NCBI GenBank assembly: GCA_022712315.1
Contig: JALAGS010000200.1
Coordinates: 1 to 40,733 of the forward strand
Length of the DNA: 40,733 nt
Origin: Sphingobacterium sp.
Lineage (GTDB): Bacteria > Bacteroidota > Bacteroidia > Sphingobacteriales > Sphingobacteriaceae
Reading direction: 5' to 3'
The position numbers and the translations under genes were made by a program. Below, piece after piece: positions 32,819 to 40,733 of the stretch (within the stretch, counting starts at the first letter, position 1; every line of letters begins with the position of its first letter). Under the pieces are notes generated by a model. The model was not told the DNA's origin. It searched no databases and saw nothing but the letters and a program-made list of their open reading frames with translations.

Positions 32819-34207
32819 TTAAAGTGGGTTTTGTTCCATCCCGGTCACCCGGATGATATCATCAGGCAGTGGTAGCGCATAACGGTTTGCGTTAGGCTGT
32901 AGAATATATTCCTTCCCGTCCAGAAACCGCCTTTGAACAATATTTGCTCCTTCGAGATTCAACCTCTTGATATCTATCCATCGCAGGCCCCTAAAGATCA
33001 GCTCTTTTCGTCGCTCCCTTAATATCAGATCGAGTACATCCTTTTTGATGGTCAACTGATAAGGCTCAAAAGTTCCGGCTTTATATCGTGTAGCTAATAG
33101 CCTATTGAGATCGGCCTGTGCTTCCGCCAGCTTGCCTGCACGCGCCAGACATTCCGCACGGATGAGATACATTTCATCTATCGCAATACCTCCAAATGGG
33201 GATACCGTTTCCCATGCATTGGATGCCACGGCATAATTTCCCTTAAAAGCCTTATAACCGTTCACTCCCGATTTAAAATAAGCCTGTTTTCTCAGATCAT
33301 CCGCATCAAAAGAACGGTACAATACGGTATCCATCTGTGCTATCCGGATCAACGGTGTTCCATTGGAAGTCTGTTCATAATACGCAACGATCTCCTTATT
33401 GTAGCGCAAAAAGGGATTTGTGCCCGTCAGATTGACCTCAGCAGGTTTATTAAAATCCATCAGGTCATCATTGATCTGGAGCATTTTATCCGCATAATAA
33501 TAAGCCGAATCATATTTCGCCATGGATAGGTAAGCCCGGCCCAATAAACCATAAGCAGCGGCTTTTGATGGACGCATGACATGCGTACCCGTTTGCGGTA
33601 AAAATTCCGCAGCATTGCGCAGATCCTTGATGAGTGTATTATAACATGCCAATACCGAAGAACGTTTTGACTTTTCGTTCATATCCGAGGAGCCACGCAG
33701 CACAATGCCCAGATCTGACGCAGCTGTTGTACTTTGATAAGCCTTCGCATAATTCCACAGTAAGGAAAGGTACTGATTGGATTTCCCAAAGAGCGCTGTG
33801 CCTTTGATCCGATCGTAGTCTCCCGCATTCAGCGCTGTCCGCTGGATCTTGTTCAAACGTTCCAATACCAGATTACAGATATAAACAGGTCCATAGCCCG
33901 CCGACCAGTCGTTGCTAAAATTATACAGATTATTCCGCCATGTATAATTTAACCGGTCCATATCCGTCTGCATAGCTAAAACCGATGGTTCCAAAAAATA
34001 ATCATCTGCGGAGATCTCCCCCATGGAGCCTATCCCCCGATTCATCTTTGAGCTATTATCCAATAATTTTTGCAGGTCTTCCAGGTTTTTGGGGATCACC
34101 AATCCATCGTTTGATTGTACATCCAGATATTTGTTACAGGAACCGTGCAGCATGAGTATGCCAATGATACCCAGTATGATTAACAGGCCTTTATTTATCT
34201 TTTTCAT
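32819..34207 (-). CDS. SusD/RagB family outer-membrane lipoprotein
   Basis: Ligand-binding surface lipoprotein that caps a SusC channel, 462 aa. The lipoprotein signal ends in LHGSC (Cys about residue 24), followed by NKYLDVQSNDGLVIPKNLED. TPR-like helices (YGLLGRAYLSMAKYDSAYYY, EMYLIRAECLARAGKLAEAQ) and the C-terminal RERRKELIFRGLRWIDIKRL are diagnostic. It is the last gene of the TlpA-SusC-SusD unit, 97 bp behind susC. The N-terminus and the length (short for SusD) suggest a small or peptide-like ligand rather than a large glycan; this is inference. Confidence 0.93.
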   Translation of the reverse strand: MKKINKGLLIILGIIGILMLHGSCNKYLDVQSNDGLVIPKNLEDLQKLLDNSSKMNRGIGSMGEISADDYFLEPSVLAMQTDMDRLNYTWRNNLYNFSNDWSAGYGPVYICNLVLERLNKIQRTALNAGDYDRIKGTALFGKSNQYLSLLWNYAKAYQSTTAASDLGIVLRGSSDMNEKSKRSSVLACYNTLIKDLRNAAEFLPQTGTHVMRPSKAAAYGLLGRAYLSMAKYDSAYYYADKMLQINDDLMDFNKPAEVNLTGTNPFLRYNKEIVAYYEQTSNGTPLIRIAQMDTVLYRSFDADDLRKQAYFKSGVNGYKAFKGNYAVASNAWETVSPFGGIAIDEMYLIRAECLARAGKLAEAQADLNRLLATRYKAGTFEPYQLTIKKDVLDLILRERRKELIFRGLRWIDIKRLNLEGANIVQRRFLDGKEYILQPNANRYALPLPDDIIRVTGMEQNPL

Positions 34208-34304
34208 CTGTATATAATTTGTTTTTTAACGATGATGAAGCTATCAGATTTATTCGTCCCACTGTGTGGTTTGAAAAATCATGATGGTTTCATTTTATTT
34301 CTAT

Positions 34305-37300
34305 CTAATATTCCAGTTGTATTCCCAGTGAAAACTGCTTTGACGGACGAAGTCTATAGGCAAATTCAGGATCAATCTTTTCTTTATTGGCACGCCATAT
34401 CATCCCCAGATTGCTCGCATTAGCAAACAGACGCAGATTCAGTTCCTTTGCGCGTAGTTTATACCGCTTTCTCCAGCTGAGATTGATGTATTCCAGCCGC
34501 AGGTGGTCTCCCTTCAGTACATTGATACTTGCCCGTGCATAAAATGCATCCGCATCGGTCGATACCGGGTAATTCATGGCCGGAACATTGGTCACCTTTT
34601 CATCGCCCGGCTTTAACCAGCGCTGCTCAAAATCAGGATAGGCTATCCCGGACTGAAACAGGTTATAGTAACTGGTCGTTGGCTTATTAAAATAATAACC
34701 ACCTTTATAGCTCACATTGACCGAAAGATCAAAATCACGGTACGAAAAGGTATTGATCAGATTCCCAAAAGAGGTCGGTTTGGCGGGTCCGATATAGGTG
34801 ATCGTCTCGTTGCCCATTGGGTTCATCGAAGCCGATCTAAATATGGCGGTATAATCTGAACTTGCCTGGCCATTCAACAATCCCTGTGGCATCCCCTGAT
34901 TATTCAGCCCCATCCAGGTGTACGCCGCAAGGGCATTCAGCGGAAGGCCAACTACGGGATTGATCCGGTTGCCATCAGCCAGAAAATACACCAGGCCTTC
35001 ATTCAGATTGCTGTAGTAAGCAGTCGTCTTATTTTTATTGATGCCCAACAAAAGATTACTGCTCCACCTGAATGGGCCGGCCGTATTGATCGAATTCAGT
35101 TTGATATCCCAGCCGCTGCCCTGCATCTCAGCCATATTCTTGACGACCGTTCCGCTATTTCCCCATGTCGTGTAATCGTATGCAGTCTGGCCGTAAAGGT
35201 CTTTTCCATATTTCCGGTAATGATCGACCGACCCCGATAAACGGCCTTTTAATACGGAGAAATCGGCACCAAAGTTTAGCATTCCTACTTTCTCCCAGCG
35301 CAGTGATGGATCATTCAGGTTTGAAATCCCCAACATGGGATACAGGGTATATGGATCTGTCCCACTTCCGGCAATGGGCTCCGGAGTCTTGCGGAGATCG
35401 ACATTGCCACTATACCCGTACGTAACCCTTAGCTTGAGCTGGTCTACCCACTTCATTTTAAAAAACTCCTCACGGTTTATTTGCCAGGAAGCACCCACGG
35501 ACCATAGGGGCGACCATTTGTCATTGGTGGTTGCCCCAAAGATATTGGCGCCATCTTTTCTAATGCTTGCAGACAGGCCGTATTTATCACGGTACAGGTC
35601 AGTCCAGTTGCTGTATATGGAAACAAAACGATTTGTCGTTTTTGTAAACATCGGGGCACCGACGATATTTAGATATAGATTGTCAGGTACCGTGGGGAAC
35701 GTTGTCAGGTAATCCACAGGCACTGAAGTGAGCGGCACTTCATTATAGCCATACGCGATATTTGAACTTCCCGACAGCTGATTTTCCCGGGCCTCTGCAC
35801 CGACTATACCCTGAAGACGATGCTGGCCAAAGGTTTTGTTAAAATCCAGCTGTGTCCTTGCTGTGTACGACCTGCCCTGCTGCTGGTCCAGCGCACGGAT
35901 AGCGCCCATGGGTACATTATACTTGCGCTGCCCGCTTACCGGATCAACAGTCATAAACTGATTGATTTTTAAGCGCGTAAAATAACTATCCTTTTCATGT
36001 AGCCTTTCATTCTCCGCACGCTGATTCTGCCATTGAAAGCCAACATTGGCACTCAAAAAGTCAAACACCTGATAGCGCAAATTGATTGTTGCAAATAACT
36101 CGTTCAGATTATTAGTCTTCCGGTCCTGTTTGTAATCCTGTAAAGGATAGTATCCCCAGTCCAGGTATCCATCTGCATAATGCTGGTCGAGGTAAGCCTT
36201 GTTATACATGCTTTCAAAAGGCACTTCTTCCCCTTTCTCATCTCTAAAATAAAGATACGGCACAGATTTCCCCACAATGTTAAAAGCTGAAAAATCAGGT
36301 TTTCCGGAGCGGTCAAGCTGTTGGGTAAAATTTACCGTGAGATCCAGTTGGAGTTTTTCCACCGGTCTATAGCTGTTGGACAGGAGCAGGTTTATTTTTC
36401 GCGACCGGGCGTCCAGATCTGTCCGGTCTGTCGTATAGCCTACGCCCAATCCATAAGCGTTTGAGTTGCTTCCCCCACCAATATGTAGGGAAAGCTGATT
36501 GGAAAAAGCCGTACCGTAAAAGTTATCAGAAAAATTGCGACGGCCATCCTGACCGGCAAGCCAGTCAATCGTACGCGCCGAATCGGCCTCCGTAACGAGT
36601 CCCTTTTTTCTACCACCCAGCAGGTTGATGACCGGAGTCATCGCATAATAGGGTAGATAGTTGAGGAAAGTATCATAATAGCCACCGTCAAACAACATGC
36701 GTTCTACTTCGATAAAATCCCGGGAAGATGGCTGGTAGAGCTGATTCAGGTCAGGCTTCTGTTTGATGACCGATGTATTGCTGAACGAGATCTTCGTCGC
36801 TTGAGCCGATCTGAGCGTCCCTTTTTTGGAAGTCATCACGATCACCCCATTGCCTGCCCTGGCTCCCCAGATGGCACTTGCGGCGGCATCTTTCAATATG
36901 GAAACAGATTCAATGTTATTTGGGTCTATATTGCCGATGGCCCCTTCATAGATAAAGCCATCCAGGACGACCAGTGGATCAAGATTTCCATTTATTGTAC
37001 TCAGGCCCCGGACTGAAAAATTCAGTTTCTGCAGGTCGGGGTTATTGATCGGCTGGTTATCAAAACGTATGCCAGCGGTTACGTTGTTCAGGCGCTGGAG
37101 CACATTTAACCCCGTCTGCTGACCCAGCAATTCACTGGAAACAACTTCGACAGCCCCTGTGATATCGCGCGCTTTTACGGTCTGGTAACCCGTACTGACC
37201 AGCGCCTCTTGCAGGTAGTTAACCTGCCTGTCCAAAAACAGAGGTCTTTCACGATCAAAGAAGCTTACCGCCAACTTTTTCTCGATAAACCCCACACTGG

Positions 37301-37523
37301 AGAATACCAGTGAATCTTTCAAACTCTGCACCCTTATCGTAAATTTTCCATCCGAGCTGCTGCGACTCAGCGTACCCTTTCCCATCAGCCGGACAGTTAC
37401 TCCCCCGAGCGCCTGTTTATTTTCACCCGAATAGACCTGACCTGAGATCAGCAAGTTATCTTGCTGACCGTAGCATAAAAAAGGACAACAGAGTATAAGG
37501 GTTATTAAATAGCATATTTTCAT
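34305..37523 (-). CDS. SusC/RagA family TonB-dependent outer-membrane transporter
   Basis: A 1072-aa outer-membrane protein. Signal peptide (cut near LCYGQ, residue 20), carboxypeptidase-regulatory-like domain (ISGQVYSGENKQALGGVTVR, about 26-45 onward), plug with SVRGLSTINGNLDPLVVLDG (about 168-187) and ASAIWGARAGNGVIVMTSKK, then barrel ending FSLGIQLEY. It forms the channel of a SusCD pair with the downstream susD. It lies 18 bp behind the TlpA gene in the same unit, so expression is probably joint. The substrate is not known. Confidence 0.95.
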   Translation of the reverse strand: MKICYLITLILCCPFLCYGQQDNLLISGQVYSGENKQALGGVTVRLMGKGTLSRSSSDGKFTIRVQSLKDSLVFSSVGFIEKKLAVSFFDRERPLFLDRQVNYLQEALVSTGYQTVKARDITGAVEVVSSELLGQQTGLNVLQRLNNVTAGIRFDNQPINNPDLQKLNFSVRGLSTINGNLDPLVVLDGFIYEGAIGNIDPNNIESVSILKDAAASAIWGARAGNGVIVMTSKKGTLRSAQATKISFSNTSVIKQKPDLNQLYQPSSRDFIEVERMLFDGGYYDTFLNYLPYYAMTPVINLLGGRKKGLVTEADSARTIDWLAGQDGRRNFSDNFYGTAFSNQLSLHIGGGSNSNAYGLGVGYTTDRTDLDARSRKINLLLSNSYRPVEKLQLDLTVNFTQQLDRSGKPDFSAFNIVGKSVPYLYFRDEKGEEVPFESMYNKAYLDQHYADGYLDWGYYPLQDYKQDRKTNNLNELFATINLRYQVFDFLSANVGFQWQNQRAENERLHEKDSYFTRLKINQFMTVDPVSGQRKYNVPMGAIRALDQQQGRSYTARTQLDFNKTFGQHRLQGIVGAEARENQLSGSSNIAYGYNEVPLTSVPVDYLTTFPTVPDNLYLNIVGAPMFTKTTNRFVSIYSNWTDLYRDKYGLSASIRKDGANIFGATTNDKWSPLWSVGASWQINREEFFKMKWVDQLKLRVTYGYSGNVDLRKTPEPIAGSGTDPYTLYPMLGISNLNDPSLRWEKVGMLNFGADFSVLKGRLSGSVDHYRKYGKDLYGQTAYDYTTWGNSGTVVKNMAEMQGSGWDIKLNSINTAGPFRWSSNLLLGINKNKTTAYYSNLNEGLVYFLADGNRINPVVGLPLNALAAYTWMGLNNQGMPQGLLNGQASSDYTAIFRSASMNPMGNETITYIGPAKPTSFGNLINTFSYRDFDLSVNVSYKGGYYFNKPTTSYYNLFQSGIAYPDFEQRWLKPGDEKVTNVPAMNYPVSTDADAFYARASINVLKGDHLRLEYINLSWRKRYKLRAKELNLRLFANASNLGMIWRANKEKIDPEFAYRLRPSKQFSLGIQLEY

Positions 37524-37541
37524 AATAATAGATCTTAAGGA

Positions 37542-38867
37542 TTAATGGATACGGCTGATATAGGGATATTCCTTTTCCTGCTGCTGCAGGGTTAGACGGA
37601 TGCCCTTACTGGCCAAAAAACTCAGCTTCTCTTCCACAGGCATCCTTTCAAAACCCACTGGAAAAGAGAGGTCGATCTGCATGTCTGCATTCCTGTTATA
37701 GGAAACCGGCAGGTCAACATAGTGATGCAATAGGCTGAGCAAGGTTATCAAGGGAAAGTTCCGAAAGGAAATTGGACCTTCCTCGGGTTTTACATTGACC
37801 AAATGCATACCGCCTTTGGATTTCAAATCCGAAATATTGTCCAAAATTTCGATTTTGTAACAGGATACCGGGCCTCTTTTCCTCTCTATAGTGAGGTGGA
37901 AGTAATCTTTAAAAGCTTGCTGAAAATAGCGCTCAGCCCTGCCGGGCGAGATTGTATCTGCTACAAAGAGCTGATAGCTGTATTTGTACTGGCGGAGCGA
38001 ACCGCCCAGTATCATTTGTTGGATCTTATACTTTAACCCCTCTTCAAACACATAGTCGGTACTTTCAAAACCTTTCAATTCATTTTTAAAAGCAATTCTT
38101 AGCATAAAATTGAAGGCCGCATTAACCATTTGATAGTTGGACTTATCATTCTTATAGGCGACGTTCGGATAAGTTGGTAGATAGTCGGGTAAATAGCCAG
38201 TTATAGCGGACAGGAATTTAACACCTGTTGTATCAAAGATCGGTGGTGTTGCCATTCTGTTATCCTTATTCCGAAATTCACCGCTCAGCTGTAAATCGGC
38301 ATTTTTATTATGGAGAATAGCTTCGATATTTTTTATGCTGACTTCATCCGGCAATGTATTTCCTAAAAAAGTACCTTCCTGATTGATCCAGGTAATATTG
38401 GGTATGGTATTGTGGGGGAAAAGGTTTGTTAGTATCGTATCATCCAATAAGGTCAACAGTTTGATTTCAAAATTGTACTTTTCCTTGTATCGATCCAATA
38501 CAAGCTTAATCCGGCGGGGTGTATCCTTGTTTCTTTTGCTATTTACCAATACTACTGTTAGTTCTTTTGGGTACCGCTTTTGGATTCCCTCCATGTGTGG
38601 AATATTTTCGATACAGCTCGGACAGGTGGTTGCCCAAAAATCGAGTAAGATCAGCTTCCCTTTCAGATCAGAGAACTTGATTGTTTTTTTCTTCCCATTG
38701 AAATAATTCAATTCGAGCGACTGGTTCCATACAACCTCAGGTATCTTATCACCCGGCTTTAAACCAACAAGATGGGAGAGCCCATCCGCCCCGCTATCCT
38801 TGCGGGGCGTCTGAGCCGATAAACTAAACATAGAAACTAAACATAAAAACAAGCATGTCAATACCAT
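37542..38867 (-). CDS. TlpA-type thioredoxin-fold protein
   Basis: An exported thiol-disulfide protein, 441 aa from the chosen start. A signal peptide (MVLTCLFLCLVSMFSLSAQ, cut about residue 18) leads into a TlpA/AhpC-like domain: GLKPGDKIPEVVWNQSL, then LILLDFWATTCPSCIENIPH with the CPSC active site (near residue 83). A C-terminal region of about 250 residues has no family I recognise and includes a repeat-like end (LSFLASKGIRLTLQQQEKEY). The frame stays open 313 codons upstream to 39806, but through an 11-bp repeat array, so 38867 is preferred. The gene precedes susC by 18 bp, tying disulfide chemistry to the SusCD pair. Confidence 0.82.
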   Translation of the reverse strand: MVLTCLFLCLVSMFSLSAQTPRKDSGADGLSHLVGLKPGDKIPEVVWNQSLELNYFNGKKKTIKFSDLKGKLILLDFWATTCPSCIENIPHMEGIQKRYPKELTVVLVNSKRNKDTPRRIKLVLDRYKEKYNFEIKLLTLLDDTILTNLFPHNTIPNITWINQEGTFLGNTLPDEVSIKNIEAILHNKNADLQLSGEFRNKDNRMATPPIFDTTGVKFLSAITGYLPDYLPTYPNVAYKNDKSNYQMVNAAFNFMLRIAFKNELKGFESTDYVFEEGLKYKIQQMILGGSLRQYKYSYQLFVADTISPGRAERYFQQAFKDYFHLTIERKRGPVSCYKIEILDNISDLKSKGGMHLVNVKPEEGPISFRNFPLITLLSLLHHYVDLPVSYNRNADMQIDLSFPVGFERMPVEEKLSFLASKGIRLTLQQQEKEYPYISRIH

Positions 38868-39067
38868 GCGATAGGCACGCTTATAATCCGCATCGAATAA
38901 AAGACATTTTAAAGCCCGCTGAACAACTGAACCTATCAATCCAAGCAAAGTATTGATTCGAAATACCAAAGCCTTACAGATCGACTTAAAATACCTTAAA
39001 ACAGATTGTTCAGATTCCACTCCATAAGTCAATCTAGCATCTCCCACCTGCTGAAAAGCTTGCTTTT

Positions 39068-39754
39068 GTTGTGTGGGTCTTGTGCAATTGTTTAGTTGTC
39101 CTTGTGTATAACAAGGGCTTAGCAAGGGTGAACCTAGGGTCGCGCTATAGTCAAGCTTGTGTGTTTCTTGTGCCAAGCTATAGTCGACCATCTTTTGAGC
39201 AATTCCTGCCGAATTTTTACATTTCATCGGATTTTCATCGGGTCGGCATTGGGTTTTGATCGATGTAGCCCGATGAGATCCCGATGAAAACTCAAGGCCG
39301 ACTGCATGAAAGGCCGAAGTTGGGGCGAAGTTGATCAGGCAAAAGCCCAAACAAGACGATGCCTCTCCGGCTCGTCGACTGACCGTTGGCTCGGCTTCGA
39401 GACTTCTTCGGGACATGGTCGAGACAGGCTTGGCACTTCTTCGGCTCGGCTTCGGCAGGGCTTCGAGTACGCTTCGACTCCTACCCGAAGCGTACTCGAA
39501 CAGCAGTCGAAGCGTTCCCGAAGAAGAGTCGACGCTGGTACGACGCAGTGTCGAACGATCCTCAAACAAAACCCGAAGGATGCCCGAAGAATCTGCTTTT
39601 TCTAGAAGATTCTGAGCGCTAATTTTACAGCGCTTTTTTAGCAAGGTCGAACTACCTTTAAAGTACGTTTTTCCTTGTCCAATTTTCTTACGCAATAATT
39701 GCGTAAATAGTACTATATCTGTGCTTAAGTAGTGCTTCACAGGTACTTGAAATA
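39068..39754. repeat. Long 11-bp phased repeat array
   Basis: Degenerate 11-bp units in exact register, in blocks. Block A has CTTGTG at 39079, 39101, 39156, 39167; CAAGGG at 39112, 39123; CTAGGG at 39134; CTATAG at 39145, 39178. Block B has TTTCATCGG at 39222, 39233, CCCGATGA at 39269, 39280 and CGAAGTTG at 39315, 39326. Block C has TTCG at 39396, 39407, 39440, 39451, 39462, 39473 (GTCG at 39374, 39418). Block D has CGAA at 39486, 39497, 39508, 39519, 39552, 39574, 39585 (CGAC at 39530, 39541). Block E has GTGCTT at 39721, 39732 and GTACTT at 39743. The middle is clearly more GC-rich than the surroundings. Confidence 0.85.
39436..39526. repeat. Nested palindrome at the centre of the 11-bp array
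   Basis: Blocks C and D are mirror images. The inner arms are TTCGAGTACGCTTCG (39462-39476) and its exact complement (39486-39500) with a 9-nt loop. Next outward GCTTCG / CGAAGC (39450-39455 / 39508-39513), then CTTCTTCGG / CCGAAGAAG (39436-39444 / 39518-39526). Further out TTCTTCGGG / CCCGAAGAA (39404-39412 / 39583-39591). RNA from either strand would fold into a long hairpin. Confidence 0.85.
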
Positions 39755-39821
39755 TATAAGTTATATAGCCCCTTAAAAAGGCTAAAAATTTCAGGGTATT
39801 CATCATTTAGTTGGTTAGTAG

Positions 39822-40196
39822 TTACTTCGATAACCGGCTGAAAAATTCCACGACTTTTTTGCTCAACTCCATTTCTTTTCCGATGCGCTCTTTATCTTCT
39901 GCTGACAGCTGCATTTTACGCAGGTCTATATAGCGATAATTGGCGACATTGTAGGCGATCAATACGCGATACAATGCAGTTGCAAATTCCTGCATTTCCT
40001 CATCTTTCAGGAGCCTATTCTCTCCTGCGCCACCATCAAGATACGTGCTCAATAGCTGTAGTATATTAGCAGATACAGTCTCTAACGCATAGTGATTCCA
40101 GAATGCCTCAATCTCCTTTATAGGGTCATAATCGACCTTATGGACATCATAAATCATCTGGTCAAAAGCAAATTGTAGCGCTAAAATCCTGTTCAT
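39822..40196 (-). CDS. Small helical protein of unknown function
   Basis: A 124-aa soluble, acidic, mainly helical protein (MNRILALQFAFDQMIYDVHK; ending ELSKKVVEFFSRLSK). No signal peptide, no cysteines, no recognised motif. It is on the same strand as the TlpA-SusC-SusD unit and its end lies 16 bp before the first possible start of the long TlpA frame, so it could be the first gene of that operon or a separate small regulator. The size and lack of known domains prevent a function call. Confidence 0.6.
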   Translation of the reverse strand: MNRILALQFAFDQMIYDVHKVDYDPIKEIEAFWNHYALETVSANILQLLSTYLDGGAGENRLLKDEEMQEFATALYRVLIAYNVANYRYIDLRKMQLSAEDKERIGKEMELSKKVVEFFSRLSK

Positions 40197-40722
40197 TTTT
40201 CAGTAAGTCAATCGTAACCGAAAGCACATAGCATCCCCTCTCCGATCGCAATCAGTTTTTTATTGGGAGCCTGATGTCACTCAGTTCACATTAGTAATAA
40301 TTAATTCATTCTGGGAGTCAGAGCGCGTTTGAATGAGGGGGCACAAGGTGTATAATATTGGCGATACGCGATCCATGGCAAAGAGAATCCAAATCCTATT
40401 TGGCCACACCAGCCGAGCTACTCGGGGGCAGTGATGATGTTTTTTGATTGTTGTTTTTTGTTCATACTCATAAATTGATTTTATAATTTATGAGTCTCTT
40501 GGGTTTAGTGCACTATAGCAGGCCACTACCAACCGTACTGTCAGCTTCCGACGGCTTTGGAACGGTAACGATAGGGCCCACACGCTATAGCATATATCAA
40601 ATATATATAAAATATCGTAATGGGCATTAAACCTATCGCCTCGTCCAATTGAAATGTCGGAATTCACAGTCGAGACTCTTCTAGTCTAATACCTAAACTT
40701 AATAAAAAATTAAGATTCAACA
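40197..40722. other. Gap upstream of the small helical protein gene
   Basis: More than 500 bp without a supportable gene. It holds an AT-rich hairpin (40466-40495) and, at the window edge, a minus-strand -7 box. No copy of the tRNA-Glu 3' end was found here, so the distal attachment site is not in this window. Confidence 0.4.
40466..40495. repeat. AT-rich inverted repeat
   Basis: ACTCATAAATT / AATTTATGAGT, an 11-bp perfect inverted repeat with an 8-nt spacer, about 270 bp before the small helical protein. It is a candidate operator; no T-run makes it a terminator. Confidence 0.5.
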
Positions 40723-40730
40723 CAAATATA
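40723..40730 (-). promoter_or_regulatory. Possible minus-strand -7 box at the window edge
   Basis: Minus-strand TATATTTG matches TAnnTTTG; the -33 region lies outside the window. If used, it would start a transcript toward the small helical protein gene with a leader of about 500 nt. Confidence 0.35.
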
Positions 40731-40733
40731 ATC

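Larger units (their letters stand above)
38868..39806 (-). other. Open 5' extension of the TlpA frame
   Basis: The TlpA frame continues 313 codons upstream with no stop, giving an alternative 754-aa protein starting 16 bp from the preceding gene. Codons 1-60 and 265-313 (for example YGVESEQSVLRYFKSICKAL) look protein-like; the middle is Ser/Arg-rich and repeat-derived. The signal peptide would then be internal, so I regard this mainly as a long untranslated leader or regulatory segment. An 11-bp unit without stops keeps all frames open, so openness is weak evidence for coding. Confidence 0.4.

Noticed and set aside
39306..39622. Several overlapping Ser/Arg-rich frames of 76-99 codons on both strands
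   Set aside because: They are produced by the stop-free 11-bp units, which keep all frames open. Low-complexity products and mutual overlap make coding unlikely.
39068..39754. CRISPR array or standard tandem repeat
   Set aside because: There are no constant repeats of 24-40 bp with unique spacers and no cas genes. Units are 11 bp, degenerate and change orientation.
40197..40733. Distal attachment site (second copy of the tRNA-Glu 3' end)
   Set aside because: Scanning for the T-arm and acceptor sequence found no repeat in this part of the window.

Overview
The window looks like a piece of a Sphingobacteriaceae chromosome (phylum Bacteroidota, Sphingobacterium-like). The evidence is an L28-L33-DUF4295 ribosomal cluster, a bacillithiol gene (bshC), SusC/SusD and Oar-type TonB receptors, lipoproteins with Bacteroidota-style signals, and many promoters with the Bacteroidota -7 box TAnnTTTG with or without an upstream TTG. 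The genus is inferred from protein character only.

Core part (1-25.3 kb). rpmB, rpmG and the DUF4295 gene end at a strong terminator. ftsY-rimO follows as a two-gene unit, then bshC, an Oar-like TonB-dependent receptor, a convergent CtlX-type hydrolase, gcvP, a small lipoprotein and a lipoprotein amidase. On the minus strand lie idi, a conserved gene of unknown role, and a compact five-gene unit transcribed in the order plug-domain surface protein, crotonase, lipoprotein, phosphohexomutase, Nudix hydrolase. purD and tRNA-Glu(UUC) close the core. Most units end in clear intrinsic terminators, several of them bidirectional.

Accessory part (25.3-40.7 kb). A tyrosine integrase sits directly downstream of tRNA-Glu, so this is probably one end of a tRNA-integrated island. 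No second copy of the tRNA 3' end is present, so the far end lies outside the window or is lost. The cargo is: a small Cys/His protein and a membrane-anchored LytTR-like regulator (minus strand); a divergent pair made of a five-TM protein with a CPVCC motif and a possibly RteC-like protein; a MauE/DoxX-type redox membrane protein overlapping a small exported two-cysteine protein; and, convergent to these, a minus-strand operon of a small helical protein, a TlpA-type thioredoxin, SusC and SusD. The repeated thiol/disulfide theme, a two-cysteine exported product, an outer-membrane SusCD pair and a dedicated regulator suggest one functional system, possibly for making, moving or taking up a small disulfide-containing secreted protein. 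That is inference.

Unexplained structure. The most striking signal is two arrays of degenerate 11-bp units in exact register. A short one (nine units, 27431-27530) lies between the integrase and the regulator. A long one (about 60 units, 39068-39754) lies immediately 5' of the TlpA-SusC-SusD genes. Both switch unit orientation at a centre and so form large inverted repeats. Separately, four copies of AAATAAT spaced exactly 21 bp apart precede the MauE gene; this spacing is typical of LytTR-family binding sites. A second, different set of 20-22 bp repeats precedes the CPVCC membrane protein.
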